A stretch of DNA of 64,000 nucleotides from Desulfopila inferna (GTDB taxonomy: Bacteria > Desulfobacterota > Desulfobulbia > Desulfobulbales > Desulfocapsaceae), in assembly GCF_016919005.1 (NCBI RefSeq), contig NZ_JAFFQE010000006.1, positions 248,001 to 312,000 of the forward strand, given 5' to 3'. This document shows, piece by piece, positions 34,982 to 43,520 of this stretch. A model generated the notes under the pieces. That model did no database searches, was not told the DNA's origin, and was given only the letters and a program-made list of their open reading frames with translations. A program made the position numbers and the translations under genes. Every line of letters begins with the position of its first letter. Within the stretch, counting starts at the first letter, position 1.

Positions 34982-35929
34982 ATGGTAGAGACGTTTTCCC
35001 CGTCAGGGCTGATGATCCATATCGGCTACCACAAAACCGGCACCACCTGGCTGCAGGATGCAGTTTTCAACAACGCCCGCTATGGCATGGCTTCTCCATG
35101 GTCCCGGCAGAAAATCACCGACGATTTTATCATCCCTCCCCCCTTCAGTTTTGATCGGAACAATGTACTCCTCCGCTATCAAAAAAAATGCGATGAGCTG
35201 CGAAACCAAGGCCTGCTGCCGGTGCTTTCACACGAAAGAATGTCAGGTTATCCGGCATCCGGCGGATTTGACAGTAAAACCATTGCCGACAGGCTCTATT
35301 CGATATTTCCTGAAGGCCGGGTGATTATCATCATCCGGGAGCAGAAAAGTATCATTCGTTCATGGTATACGCAGTACATCCGTGACGGCGGCGGACTGTC
35401 GATCAAAAAATATATGAATCCACCCGAGCCTGACTTGTTGAGAATGCCCCATTTCAACTATGATTTTTATCAATATGATCGACTTATCGATTACTACCGC
35501 ACTCTCTTTTCCCGCGAACAGGTCCTGGTTTTGCCTTTTGAACTTCTTAAAGCCAACCGTTTGGATTTTATGAAAAGAATAACCAAATTCGCGAATCTGC
35601 CTGATATAGCAGATGTCCCCGGAAATACAAGAAACGAGGGTATAGGGCTTCCCTGGGTTACGATCACCAGAGCCGCCAACCGTCTTTTCCACCGAAATCA
35701 GCTCAATTCAGGAGCATTGTTTAATGCCCCCATTGTCATAAAAAACGCGCGTAGAGCAGCCTATTTTATCAACCGCACCCTCATCTTACGGGGTATGCAC
35801 AATTTTCTGGAAAGAAAAACTCGACGTTATATCGCCGAGAATCTCGGCGACCGGTATGCCGAGAGCAACACCAAAACAAGCAAGGCGATAGGCATAGATC
35901 TTCAGGAATTCGGCTATGACTGCCTGTAG
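34982..35929 (+). CDS. Sulfotransferase, PAPS-dependent, + strand
   Basis: This 315-residue enzyme carries IHIGYHKTGTTWLQ, a clear 5'-phosphosulfate loop, and VIIIIREQKSIIRSWY, the 3'-phosphate-binding motif. ATG 34982 follows AGAGGT. It is the only + strand gene between 24.9 and 45 kb, placed between two - strand GT4 genes, so it is transcribed on its own. It is more typical of carbohydrate sulfotransferases than the other two copies. Confidence 0.85.
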   Translation: MVETFSPSGLMIHIGYHKTGTTWLQDAVFNNARYGMASPWSRQKITDDFIIPPPFSFDRNNVLLRYQKKCDELRNQGLLPVLSHERMSGYPASGGFDSKTIADRLYSIFPEGRVIIIIREQKSIIRSWYTQYIRDGGGLSIKKYMNPPEPDLLRMPHFNYDFYQYDRLIDYYRTLFSREQVLVLPFELLKANRLDFMKRITKFANLPDIADVPGNTRNEGIGLPWVTITRAANRLFHRNQLNSGALFNAPIVIKNARRAAYFINRTLILRGMHNFLERKTRRYIAENLGDRYAESNTKTSKAIGIDLQEFGYDCL

Positions 35930-36005
35930 TCAACGACATGCCGAAAAATTCCTGCGGCCTGCTGAAAAGAAGTATTTCCCCCTCCTCTCTCTCACATGTC
36001 CTACC

Positions 36006-37226
36006 TCAGGATGCTGATGGACCCTGCTTGCCATCATTTGTTGCGCCGCAAAAAATTTCCTCATAGACCTTCGTGGTCTTCTCCACATTGCGTTGAATGG
36101 TAAACAATTCAAACAGCCGCCTGTGTCCCGCTTCTCCAATCTTTGTGGCGAGTTCTTTGGCCTGAAGGAGCGCGGTCACGGTCCTCGCCAATTTACCTGG
36201 CTCCCCCGGAGTAACAAGAAAGCCGGTTTTCCCGTGTACCACGATTTCAGTCGGACCGCCGATGTTGGTGGCAATAATTGGTTTGCCCAGCAGCATCGCC
36301 TCCAGCAGGACAATACCAAAGGGTTCGGGTCTGATGGAGGTATGCAGAAATATGTCCATGAGATTAAGGTAATCTATCGGATTTTCCTGAAATCCCGTAA
36401 ATACAACATTTTCCTCGATATCCAGTTCGCTGCACAGGCGGGACAAATGATCATGATATTTGAGGTCTTTGGCGCCCGTGTCACCAACAAGCAGGCATCT
36501 GATATCGGGGAAAGTCTGTTTCAACAGAGAGACCGCGCGAAGGGCCGTTTCCTGTCCCTTCCATTTCTTGATATTGCCGACCACGCCGATAATTGGTGAG
36601 TTGCCGTCAACGGCGTACACCTCACGTAATCGTTCCGACGGTGTACGCACCTGGTATCGCTCGGTGTCGAGGCCGTTTTGAACAACCACCGTTCCGGGAT
36701 AGACCACATCGTGCTTTCGCATATGCTCCCTGATAGCATGCGAGACACAAATAACCGCCTTCATTCTTTTGCCAAAATAGCGGTCGAGCCCGGAATAGTG
36801 ATCGTTTATCCCCATCTCATGAGTGATACACGGCGTCCTGGACAACAGTGCAGCCAGGGACCAGCAGTGGTTCCGGGTTATCGAGTTGTTGAGGTTGACC
36901 AGGTCAATCTTGTTTTTTCTCAGGAAAAATGCATACCTGCAGGCAGGGAGTAGTAATTCCCTGAACAGATTGATCCCCTTTCTCAAGGGAGCAAGAAGAG
37001 TCGTGAATACGGCAGAGCGAAAATTGAACGGCTGCGGCAATTCGAGAACATGTGTTTCCATTCCGAGTCCTCTGAACTTCTCCACGAAAAGATTGTCCCT
37101 GTGAAATCCGACCACGGGAAGAAACCTGCTTTTATCAAGATGATAAAGAAGATCGTATAAAACATAATAAGATCCGCCAATGGTCCCATCCCTGTTTCCT
37201 TCAAGAAAAAATATTTTCTTCTTCAT
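36006..37226 (-). CDS. Glycosyltransferase family 4, paralogue A
   Basis: This 406-residue GT-B enzyme starts KKKIFFLEGNRDGTIGGSYY, a distinctive N terminus shared with the protein at 39583-40848 (KKILYVESNVDGTIGGSYF). The C-terminal domain has GVVGNIKKWKGQETALRA, VFTGFQENPIDYL and RPEPFGIVLLEAMLLG. The two paralogues probably add similar sugars. It is convergent with the + strand sulfotransferase; the 76-base gap shows no terminator. Confidence 0.87.
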   Translation of the reverse strand: MKKKIFFLEGNRDGTIGGSYYVLYDLLYHLDKSRFLPVVGFHRDNLFVEKFRGLGMETHVLELPQPFNFRSAVFTTLLAPLRKGINLFRELLLPACRYAFFLRKNKIDLVNLNNSITRNHCWSLAALLSRTPCITHEMGINDHYSGLDRYFGKRMKAVICVSHAIREHMRKHDVVYPGTVVVQNGLDTERYQVRTPSERLREVYAVDGNSPIIGVVGNIKKWKGQETALRAVSLLKQTFPDIRCLLVGDTGAKDLKYHDHLSRLCSELDIEENVVFTGFQENPIDYLNLMDIFLHTSIRPEPFGIVLLEAMLLGKPIIATNIGGPTEIVVHGKTGFLVTPGEPGKLARTVTALLQAKELATKIGEAGHRRLFELFTIQRNVEKTTKVYEEIFCGATNDGKQGPSAS

Positions 37227-37424
37227 ACACTTGCTCGCAAACTTTTTCGCTGACTTCGTTCTGAAAAAATCATTTTAACCTCTAGGATTATGTCGAAGCA
37301 TGTCAATTTTTTCAGGAATCGAGGCAAACTTGAAAAAAATTAACCAAATATATATATCTGCTGAGAAAGAATTTTTCTCTTACACCACCGAACGAGGATG
37401 AATGGCGAATTTTCAAGGTGGCCG

Positions 37425-38612
37425 CTAAAATATGCGGGAGATGACCTCGACAAACTCTCTGTTGGCCTTCTCGATGGTGAACCGACGTTTGACGGTATCC
37501 ACGGCTGAAGCGGCCAGTTTCTTCCGGTATGGTTCGTCGTCAATCAATGCGGAAAGTGTCCTCACCAAATTTTCGTGATCCCGGGGAGGGTAGAGAACTC
37601 CATTCTCGCCGCTGCTGATGGCCTCCTTGTTGCCGCAGTTGTCGGGCACAACCGTTGCCAGTCCGGCACTCATATACTCAAGTATTGAGAGGGAAAAGGC
37701 CTCGCCCTGAGACGCCTGGACACCAATATCGCAGGACTGGAGAATCCGGGAGATATCCGATCTTCTTCCACCAAAAATGAATTTGCCGCCCAGATTGCAT
37801 TCCCTTGTCTGACTGCGAAATGCCTCGATATCAGGGCCATCGCCGCAATAGAGAAAATAGACATTGTTTTTACCTTGTTCGTTGATGAGTGCATGGGCAC
37901 AGCGGATCAAAAAATCGATTCCCTTATAGTAGGTCGCCCGTCCGGTAGTAACGACAACGACGGCCTCTGCGGGGATGGAAAATTGCCGCCTGGCGTAATT
38001 TCTGTTATCTTGACTCATGGTTATGGGATGGATACCATTAAGCACGTAGGAACATTTGGCGGCCGGTATACATCCGCTCTCGAGAAAACGATCATAGACG
38101 AACTTCGAAACCCCGATGTAATGATCACAGGAAAACCAGCCCAGTGCATGAACAGACGACTTGAACATCCTTTTCCACATGGGCGCGAGAGGCCGTTCTC
38201 CGGGCGCATGATCATGGACCACGATTTTCTCGACCCCCCATCTTCTCAAGGAGAAGTACTCCATGCCGTAGTTCTTCTTGTCCGTAAGATAGATGAACCT
38301 GATATCATTGTCTCTGATAATTTTTTTTAATCTTTCCCGGACGGGCTTGGGCCGGAAAGCGAATTTTCCTTCAATCAGCTGAATGGATGACTCTGCTATC
38401 GCCGGGGGAACCGTGGTGATTTTCGGATAGAGCAGGAAACATTTTTTCGATCCTTTCGAGGCATATTGGGCGATCTGAACCCAGAAATTCTCCATCAACC
38501 ACCAGGCATAACCAACATCCGAGGCATAGTTGGCGACCAGTAGTATATTCCCATCGGCCCTCTGACCTTTCGCAAAAGGGAAGGACTGCAATGCTACATT
38601 TTCTCCCTTCAT
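37425..38612 (-). CDS. Glycosyltransferase family 4
   Basis: This 395-residue GT-B enzyme has NILLVANYASDVGYAWWLM near the start and, in the C-terminal domain, VVTTGRATYYKGIDFLI, FGGRRSDISRIL and EAFSLSILEYMSAG. Its start overlaps the stop of the sulfotransferase at 38609 by 4 bases (ATGA), so the two products are coupled and may act on the same sugar (inference). Confidence 0.86.
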   Translation of the reverse strand: MKGENVALQSFPFAKGQRADGNILLVANYASDVGYAWWLMENFWVQIAQYASKGSKKCFLLYPKITTVPPAIAESSIQLIEGKFAFRPKPVRERLKKIIRDNDIRFIYLTDKKNYGMEYFSLRRWGVEKIVVHDHAPGERPLAPMWKRMFKSSVHALGWFSCDHYIGVSKFVYDRFLESGCIPAAKCSYVLNGIHPITMSQDNRNYARRQFSIPAEAVVVVTTGRATYYKGIDFLIRCAHALINEQGKNNVYFLYCGDGPDIEAFRSQTRECNLGGKFIFGGRRSDISRILQSCDIGVQASQGEAFSLSILEYMSAGLATVVPDNCGNKEAISSGENGVLYPPRDHENLVRTLSALIDDEPYRKKLAASAVDTVKRRFTIEKANREFVEVISRIF

Positions 38613-39475
38613 GAGGCGACTCGCAGAAGAGGCTCACTGATGACTTCATAGCCGAAATGGTTGATATGTTTTCCGGCAATGCCATTGATTATCTCAAGGT
38701 CCTCGCGCGAAAGCCTCCGCAGACTTTGCATATTCATGTTCTTGATCGGCTCATTTCTTTCATGAACCGCAAAAGGTTTTTGCGGGTCGAAATTCCACCT
38801 CTCCTCGATGCCGGTAAAGCGCAGAATCCGCGCCAATTCCGCCGTGGTCTTTTCAACGATATCCTCATAACGGGTCCACATGAACCTGTCGAGGTAGTGT
38901 GAATCTTCTTCGATTACCTCGTTTGAGCGCACCCACTGCCGGGCGCAGTCCTGAAGGGGCCAGCCGTCCTTTAGATGCTGCGGCTCGGCCTTGCGGGAGA
39001 TTCCCTCAATGGCGGCGTAGGGATTGCGAATGATGGCGATGAAATGGGCATCTTCAAAATGCTTTTGCAGCCAGCGGGTTCGCGCCCCGTTCGGCGGAGA
39101 CTTTTCCAGGAGAATGGTTTTGGAGAGATCCAGTCTCATCCCCCACTCCTTTTTTATGCGCGCCACATCGGGTCCTTCATCCTTCTCCGTCAACCTGTAC
39201 AAATCTTCGCGGCGTACCCACATTCTCGGCAGCCCCAATATATGATCCGAGGGAAATTGGTCGGTGAGAAACTGCCCTTCGGTGGTGAGACCGCTGATCA
39301 GCGGATGCGTGGAGAGAATCTCACTCAAAAGCGTGGTCCCTGAGTTATAGCAGCCAACGATGAAAACCCAGCGCTTGCCGGTGGGAACAGGAGTAAAGGT
39401 GATCTTCAATTCGCGATGCATCTCCCCGAGACAACGCCGTACTACTTTTTTCCATCGAGTGCCGACCATTTTCAC
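38609..39475 (-). CDS. Sulfotransferase, PAPS-dependent
   Basis: This 288-residue enzyme has FIVGCYNSGTTLLSE as 5'-phosphosulfate loop and HFIAIIRNPYAAIEG as the 3'-phosphate motif. It is shorter than the other two copies. It is translationally coupled to the GT4 gene at 37425, giving a glycosyltransferase-sulfotransferase pair. No signal peptide, so sulfation would occur on the cytoplasmic, lipid-linked intermediate. Confidence 0.82.
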   Translation of the reverse strand: MKMVGTRWKKVVRRCLGEMHRELKITFTPVPTGKRWVFIVGCYNSGTTLLSEILSTHPLISGLTTEGQFLTDQFPSDHILGLPRMWVRREDLYRLTEKDEGPDVARIKKEWGMRLDLSKTILLEKSPPNGARTRWLQKHFEDAHFIAIIRNPYAAIEGISRKAEPQHLKDGWPLQDCARQWVRSNEVIEEDSHYLDRFMWTRYEDIVEKTTAELARILRFTGIEERWNFDPQKPFAVHERNEPIKNMNMQSLRRLSREDLEIINGIAGKHINHFGYEVISEPLLRVAS

Positions 39476-39582
39476 TCTCCTTCGAATCTACTGTCTTTTT
39501 GTAAAAACATAAAAAATAGTTCCTGAACCAGGTACATAGCAAAGCTTATGAACCATTTTCAACACACATGATATCTAATGAA

Positions 39583-40848
39583 TCAATCAGCCCCAACTGT
39601 ACGAGAGGAGAAAAGTGGCTGGTTGTTGAATATACTGGCATAGATACTCTCGATACTCTTGATATTTCGGCGGATATGAAAATGTTCTACGACTCTTTTG
39701 CGCCCCGCATCCCCCATTTCCTCAGCGATCTGCGGGTTTTCTAAAAGATGGAGAATGGCATCCGCCAGGGAGCGAGGGTCTCCTGAGGCAAAGATGCTCC
39801 CAGTTTCACCATCCTCGACAATTTCAGGACCCGCTCCGATATCAGGCGTGACCACTGGCTTTCCGAGGACCATGCCCTCCAGAAGGACCCTGCCGAAAGG
39901 TTCGGGCTGTATGGAAGCATGAACAACGACGCGAAGAACATTGATCAGGCATGGAATGTCTGTTCTATAACCCGTAATTATTATATTCTTCTCAAGGTTC
40001 CTCTCCGATATGAGTTTGCGGATGTCGTCATAATAATCTCGCGCTGACTCCGCCCAGGTGCCTATTATCAAGCATCTGGCATTAGGTATCTTTTCGACAA
40101 TCAAATCCATTGCTCGGACCATTAGCCCTTGCCCCTTCCATGGTTTAATATTCCCTATCAACCCGATGACAGGATCGGAGATATTCAGTTCAAACTCATC
40201 CATTATGGTTTCCTTTGACTTGGAAATAGTAAATTCCTCGGGATCCAGGCCGTTGTAAACCAGGTGCAGTTGCTTTTTGGGAAAACCGTTTTCAAGAAGT
40301 CTGTTTTCAACGGACTTCGAAATGCAGAAGATAGCCTTTAATCTCTTTGCATTTAATCGGTAGAGAAACGGATAGGAATCATTTATTCCTCTTTCGTGAG
40401 CCACGACATGACTACTTGTAAACAGCGAAGCCAGAATCCACTCCTGAGGACGTAAGAGTGTGTTATTTAAATGAATGAGGTCAATCTTTTCTCTTTTGAT
40501 GAAACCGATACACTGGAAAGACGGCAGGAGAAACAAACGGAAATAGTTAATTAGCTTTTGCAAAACAAGAAGAGGAGGGCCATAGATGGAAGAGACTTTG
40601 TTTGAAGTATATTGGTTATTGTTCTTCTTGAAAAAATTCAATGGCATGGCTTTGTCGATGATATGGACCTTACAGCCCGCCTTTTCGTACCGCTCGATCA
40701 ATTCGTTCTCTCTGTAGAAAGCAACCGTAGGGACATACTTAGTCTTATCAAGTCCCTGGATGAGATAGAGAAGGCTGAAATATGATCCGCCGATGGTCCC
40801 ATCAACATTTGATTCGACATACAGTATTTTTTTGCGGTTGTCATTCAC
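39583..40848 (-). CDS. Glycosyltransferase family 4, paralogue B
   Basis: This 421-residue GT-B enzyme is paralogous to 36006-37226: shared DGTIGGSY N terminus, then IDLIHLNNTLLRPQEW, GLIGNIKPWKGQG, and QPEPFGRVLLEGMVLG at the nucleotide-sugar site. It is the first - strand gene of the assembly block, with AGGACA upstream of ATG 40848. The duplication suggests two similar linkages in the repeat unit, or an old duplication that has since diverged. Confidence 0.87.
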   Translation of the reverse strand: MNDNRKKILYVESNVDGTIGGSYFSLLYLIQGLDKTKYVPTVAFYRENELIERYEKAGCKVHIIDKAMPLNFFKKNNNQYTSNKVSSIYGPPLLVLQKLINYFRLFLLPSFQCIGFIKREKIDLIHLNNTLLRPQEWILASLFTSSHVVAHERGINDSYPFLYRLNAKRLKAIFCISKSVENRLLENGFPKKQLHLVYNGLDPEEFTISKSKETIMDEFELNISDPVIGLIGNIKPWKGQGLMVRAMDLIVEKIPNARCLIIGTWAESARDYYDDIRKLISERNLEKNIIITGYRTDIPCLINVLRVVVHASIQPEPFGRVLLEGMVLGKPVVTPDIGAGPEIVEDGETGSIFASGDPRSLADAILHLLENPQIAEEMGDAGRKRVVEHFHIRRNIKSIESIYASIFNNQPLFSSRTVGAD

Positions 40849-41018
40849 AATGGGTATGTCCTATATGCTTTATGAAATAACGGAAAGGCCAGTCCTTGAG
40901 CGGGTAAACTTATCATTTCATTTTAGATTCGTTCACCAGAAAGTGGGATGAATCAATAGAGAGGAGCACAAAAGTTGAACCTTATCTCATCTTTGCGCTC
41001 CTCTCCAGATTCGTACGA

Positions 41019-41933
41019 TTACCTGTCGCCGTTGCCACTGATAGCCGGCACCACCATCATCAGTATGGCACTCTTTTTAGTGAACATGGCAGTACATACT
41101 TTCGACGCATCGAGTGTGACGTTGCCAGCGCTATCGCAATCACCGAGCCAGGTCCTGAAACGAGAGTCATCATCGGCTGTAGCGGTCAGGGACAGATTAG
41201 AACCGGCATCAAATACAGAATCGGCGTCGAAGAAAAATCTACAGTCGTCCCGGCAATATATGCCGACGTCGTCAGAGGTGGAGGTATAGGCGCCGGTGAC
41301 TGTCCCCGATCCTGAACCGGGCATGGAGATGTCGAGGCTGTAATAGGTATTCTCTCCTCTTACGGCCCAACCGTTATTGCTGCTTGCCTCCCCCTGCCGT
41401 GCAATGATCCCATGCTCGAAGTTGGCCTTATATACTTGACCCTCATCCGGATACGTTGGATATGGCGAAGAACTCCAATAATCGTAATTGCCGCCGCTGC
41501 TCGGCACATTTATGAAGTGGGGCGTGGCCGGAAGAGCGGTAGTGTCGGTTCCGAAATCCATCAGACTCCACAATTCGAGAATATTGGGAAGGCGCCATTC
41601 CCCAGGGCTGTAGTCGTCAGTCAAACCGCAAACTCCACTGTCTAATGAATCCACCCAGGAAAGGGTTTCCTGCCAGTTATTCAGGCCTGCACAACCTGCA
41701 TCGCGCAACCATATCAGGCCGGTGAGATTATCGGTTACCGTGCCGTTTCCGTTGGCGACAAACCTGGGTGAAGGAAGGGGAAAGCCGCGTTGCAGATCCC
41801 CATCTTCAAAGTCACTGTCACTGGAAAATGAAGTAGCCTGTCCGGTCATTGGCACATCCGCCGGGGCGGCGAAAAGATTTGTCACTGCCGTCACACTGAG
41901 CACAATCATGAGAAGCAAGGTATATATTTTCAT
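41019..41933 (-). CDS. Secreted DUF1566 protein with C-terminal InlB-repeat-like domain
   Basis: This 304-residue protein has an N-terminal signal peptide (MKIYTLLLMIVLSV then AFAAP-type cleavage). The core DUF1566/Lcl-type domain is marked by DNLTGLIWLRDAGC, WQETLSWV, EWRLPNILELWSLMD and YWSSSPY. The C-terminal region (about 215-290) has the GSGTVTG, C-x-x-DC, SLTATADDDSRF and W-x-GDC pattern of divergent InlB B-repeat-like modules. ATG 41933 with GGAGAG upstream is chosen because the signal peptide starts there. DUF1566 domains have a C-type-lectin-like relation in some proteins; a binding role outside the cell is inference. It follows another DUF1566 gene by 134 bases. Confidence 0.82.
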   Translation of the reverse strand: MKIYTLLLMIVLSVTAVTNLFAAPADVPMTGQATSFSSDSDFEDGDLQRGFPLPSPRFVANGNGTVTDNLTGLIWLRDAGCAGLNNWQETLSWVDSLDSGVCGLTDDYSPGEWRLPNILELWSLMDFGTDTTALPATPHFINVPSSGGNYDYWSSSPYPTYPDEGQVYKANFEHGIIARQGEASSNNGWAVRGENTYYSLDISMPGSGSGTVTGAYTSTSDDVGIYCRDDCRFFFDADSVFDAGSNLSLTATADDDSRFRTWLGDCDSAGNVTLDASKVCTAMFTKKSAILMMVVPAISGNGDR

Positions 41934-42067
41934 ATTTTTCTCTCCGTTGATCACGCAGCTGACTATAGCCGATGAACTGGTAGTATGGATGAGCTGCGAT
42001 AAAATTTTCATTTATAAAAAAGTATAAAAATCTCGACATTGCCTGTCAGCATATTTCCTACCATGTG

Positions 42068-42715
42068 CTAATCGCATCCACCACCGCCTATGCTGCTGCA
42101 ATCCTTTACCGGCCAGGAATAGATTTCTACCGCGATACCTATATCGTTTACCGGGTTGACCTTATCGTATGTTGCGGTAATTCCTCGAGCTATATTGACC
42201 GTATGAGCAAAATTATCCGCAAAAGCGGAAGTGGAGGTCCAGTAAAGCGCAGTACTCTGGAGAAACTGGCCGTTGTTGAAAGGATTGCCCTCACTCCACT
42301 GTGCTGAACCATTCGCATTCGACAATGCCGGCTGGCGATATTTAAAATTCATAAGGCTTACCAACTCACGAATATTAGGCAGCCGCCAGTCACCAGCGCC
42401 GGACCCGTCGCTCAGCCCGCACTCTCCATCGCTAACCGACACCGCCCAGTCGAGGGCATCTGTCCAGCTCATGTCACCGCCGCAGTTGACATTTTTCAGC
42501 CAAATAAGACCGGTAAGATTATCTCTGACCGTCCCGTCGCCATTGTCTATGAAGCTGGGAATGGGATGAGGCATGCCAGCCTGGATTTCACCGTCATCAC
42601 CTGCGACTCCGCTTAGGTCTTCGGTTATACCGGTGCGTGGCATATTCTGTTCAGCCATCACCAGCGGGGAGATAAATAAAGTCGCCAGCGCTATAATTAT
42701 TCCTGTTTTTCTCAT
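42068..42715 (-). CDS. Secreted DUF1566 protein
   Basis: This 215-residue protein has a signal peptide (MRKTGIIIALATLFISPLVMA) and one DUF1566 domain: DNLTGLIWLKNVNCGGDMSW, DWRLPNIRELVSLMNF and LYWTSTSAF. It is clearly related to the protein at 41019-41933 in the first 180 residues but lacks the InlB-like C-terminal domain, so it is a shorter paralogue. It ends in a Gly/Cys-rich stretch. Both are encoded next to the EPS genes and may interact with the polymer. Confidence 0.8.
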   Translation of the reverse strand: MRKTGIIIALATLFISPLVMAEQNMPRTGITEDLSGVAGDDGEIQAGMPHPIPSFIDNGDGTVRDNLTGLIWLKNVNCGGDMSWTDALDWAVSVSDGECGLSDGSGAGDWRLPNIRELVSLMNFKYRQPALSNANGSAQWSEGNPFNNGQFLQSTALYWTSTSAFADNFAHTVNIARGITATYDKVNPVNDIGIAVEIYSWPVKDCSSIGGGGCD

Positions 42716-43520
42716 ACCCTTGTCTCCTTTACAAATGTTAAATCTTCAAATTCGTACGCAATTTCTACTCCGGTTCAAAAAAAATTACACAAATGAAGAA
42801 CGATTGAATTACCACAAGGAAAACTACTGTTTGCCTCCGGGGCGAAAACCATATAAATGATTGATCCTGCCCCTTTTAGCTTGTTGTGAAGGATAACATA
42901 ATTAAGTATAGCGATTTAGCGCCCAAACACAAGCAACTCATCTCAAGAATTACATAAAATCAGATTAACACATTGAATATGTGTCATTATATCCAGATAA
43001 TTGTTTTTTGAATAAATTCAACTACTGTACCCATGGTTGCATCAATTATCTCCACTAATAATGTCTTTATGCAAATTCACCTGAAGCGGACTTTTTCGAA
43101 AACAAGAGCCGGCAACTTCTGTTTTTAGACTCATGGCATCATTGCTCAATCGTCACCAAAACCTTCAGGAATCATCAACAAACTCAAGGTGGGCTAACCT
43201 CTGGTATTTGGTACCCATATCTGATATTACATAATATTATTCATCAGAGATGAAAGCTCTGGGGCAAGCTTCCTAGAGAGGTGTCACCTCAATTCAAGGT
43301 ACTTTTTTTTAAATGGCAAAGGTGGGGAAAAAGAAAACCGGGCGGTTGGGCGGGAACTGACAATTACGGACTCAACCCGCTCGATCCCACCTGTAATACC
43401 AGGTGGGACCGAGCGAGATTTACCAAAGCAATCAAACCTTAAAAAGGTGATCTAGATCCTTGAAAAGTGAGCTGACGGCAAGAAAGGAGGCAGGTTATTT
43501 ATGAGACGAGGCAGAGGGGT
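42716..43520. other. Long intergenic region with one strong stem-loop
   Basis: These 805 bases between the DUF1566 gene and the jelly-roll protein gene, both on the - strand, hold no supported gene. The region is AT-rich at 42720-43250 and carries a near-perfect palindrome, GAGGTGTCACCTC, near 43277-43289, and the strong stem-loop at 43379-43414 listed separately. Confidence 0.5.
43379..43414. other. 15-bp stem-loop without a T-run
   Basis: The arms 43379-43393 and 43400-43414 pair over 15 positions with a single mismatch around a six-base loop (TAATAC). The inner eight base pairs (CCCACCTG/CAGGTGGG) are perfect. No T-run follows on either strand, so this is not a standard intrinsic terminator. 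It lies about 110-140 bases past the end of the jelly-roll gene and could be a transcript-end or RNA-stability structure. Confidence 0.5.

Noticed and set aside
41019-42715. Diversity-generating retroelement with DUF1566 targets
   Set aside because: No reverse transcriptase, no accessory gene and no template/variable repeat pair were found near the DUF1566 genes.
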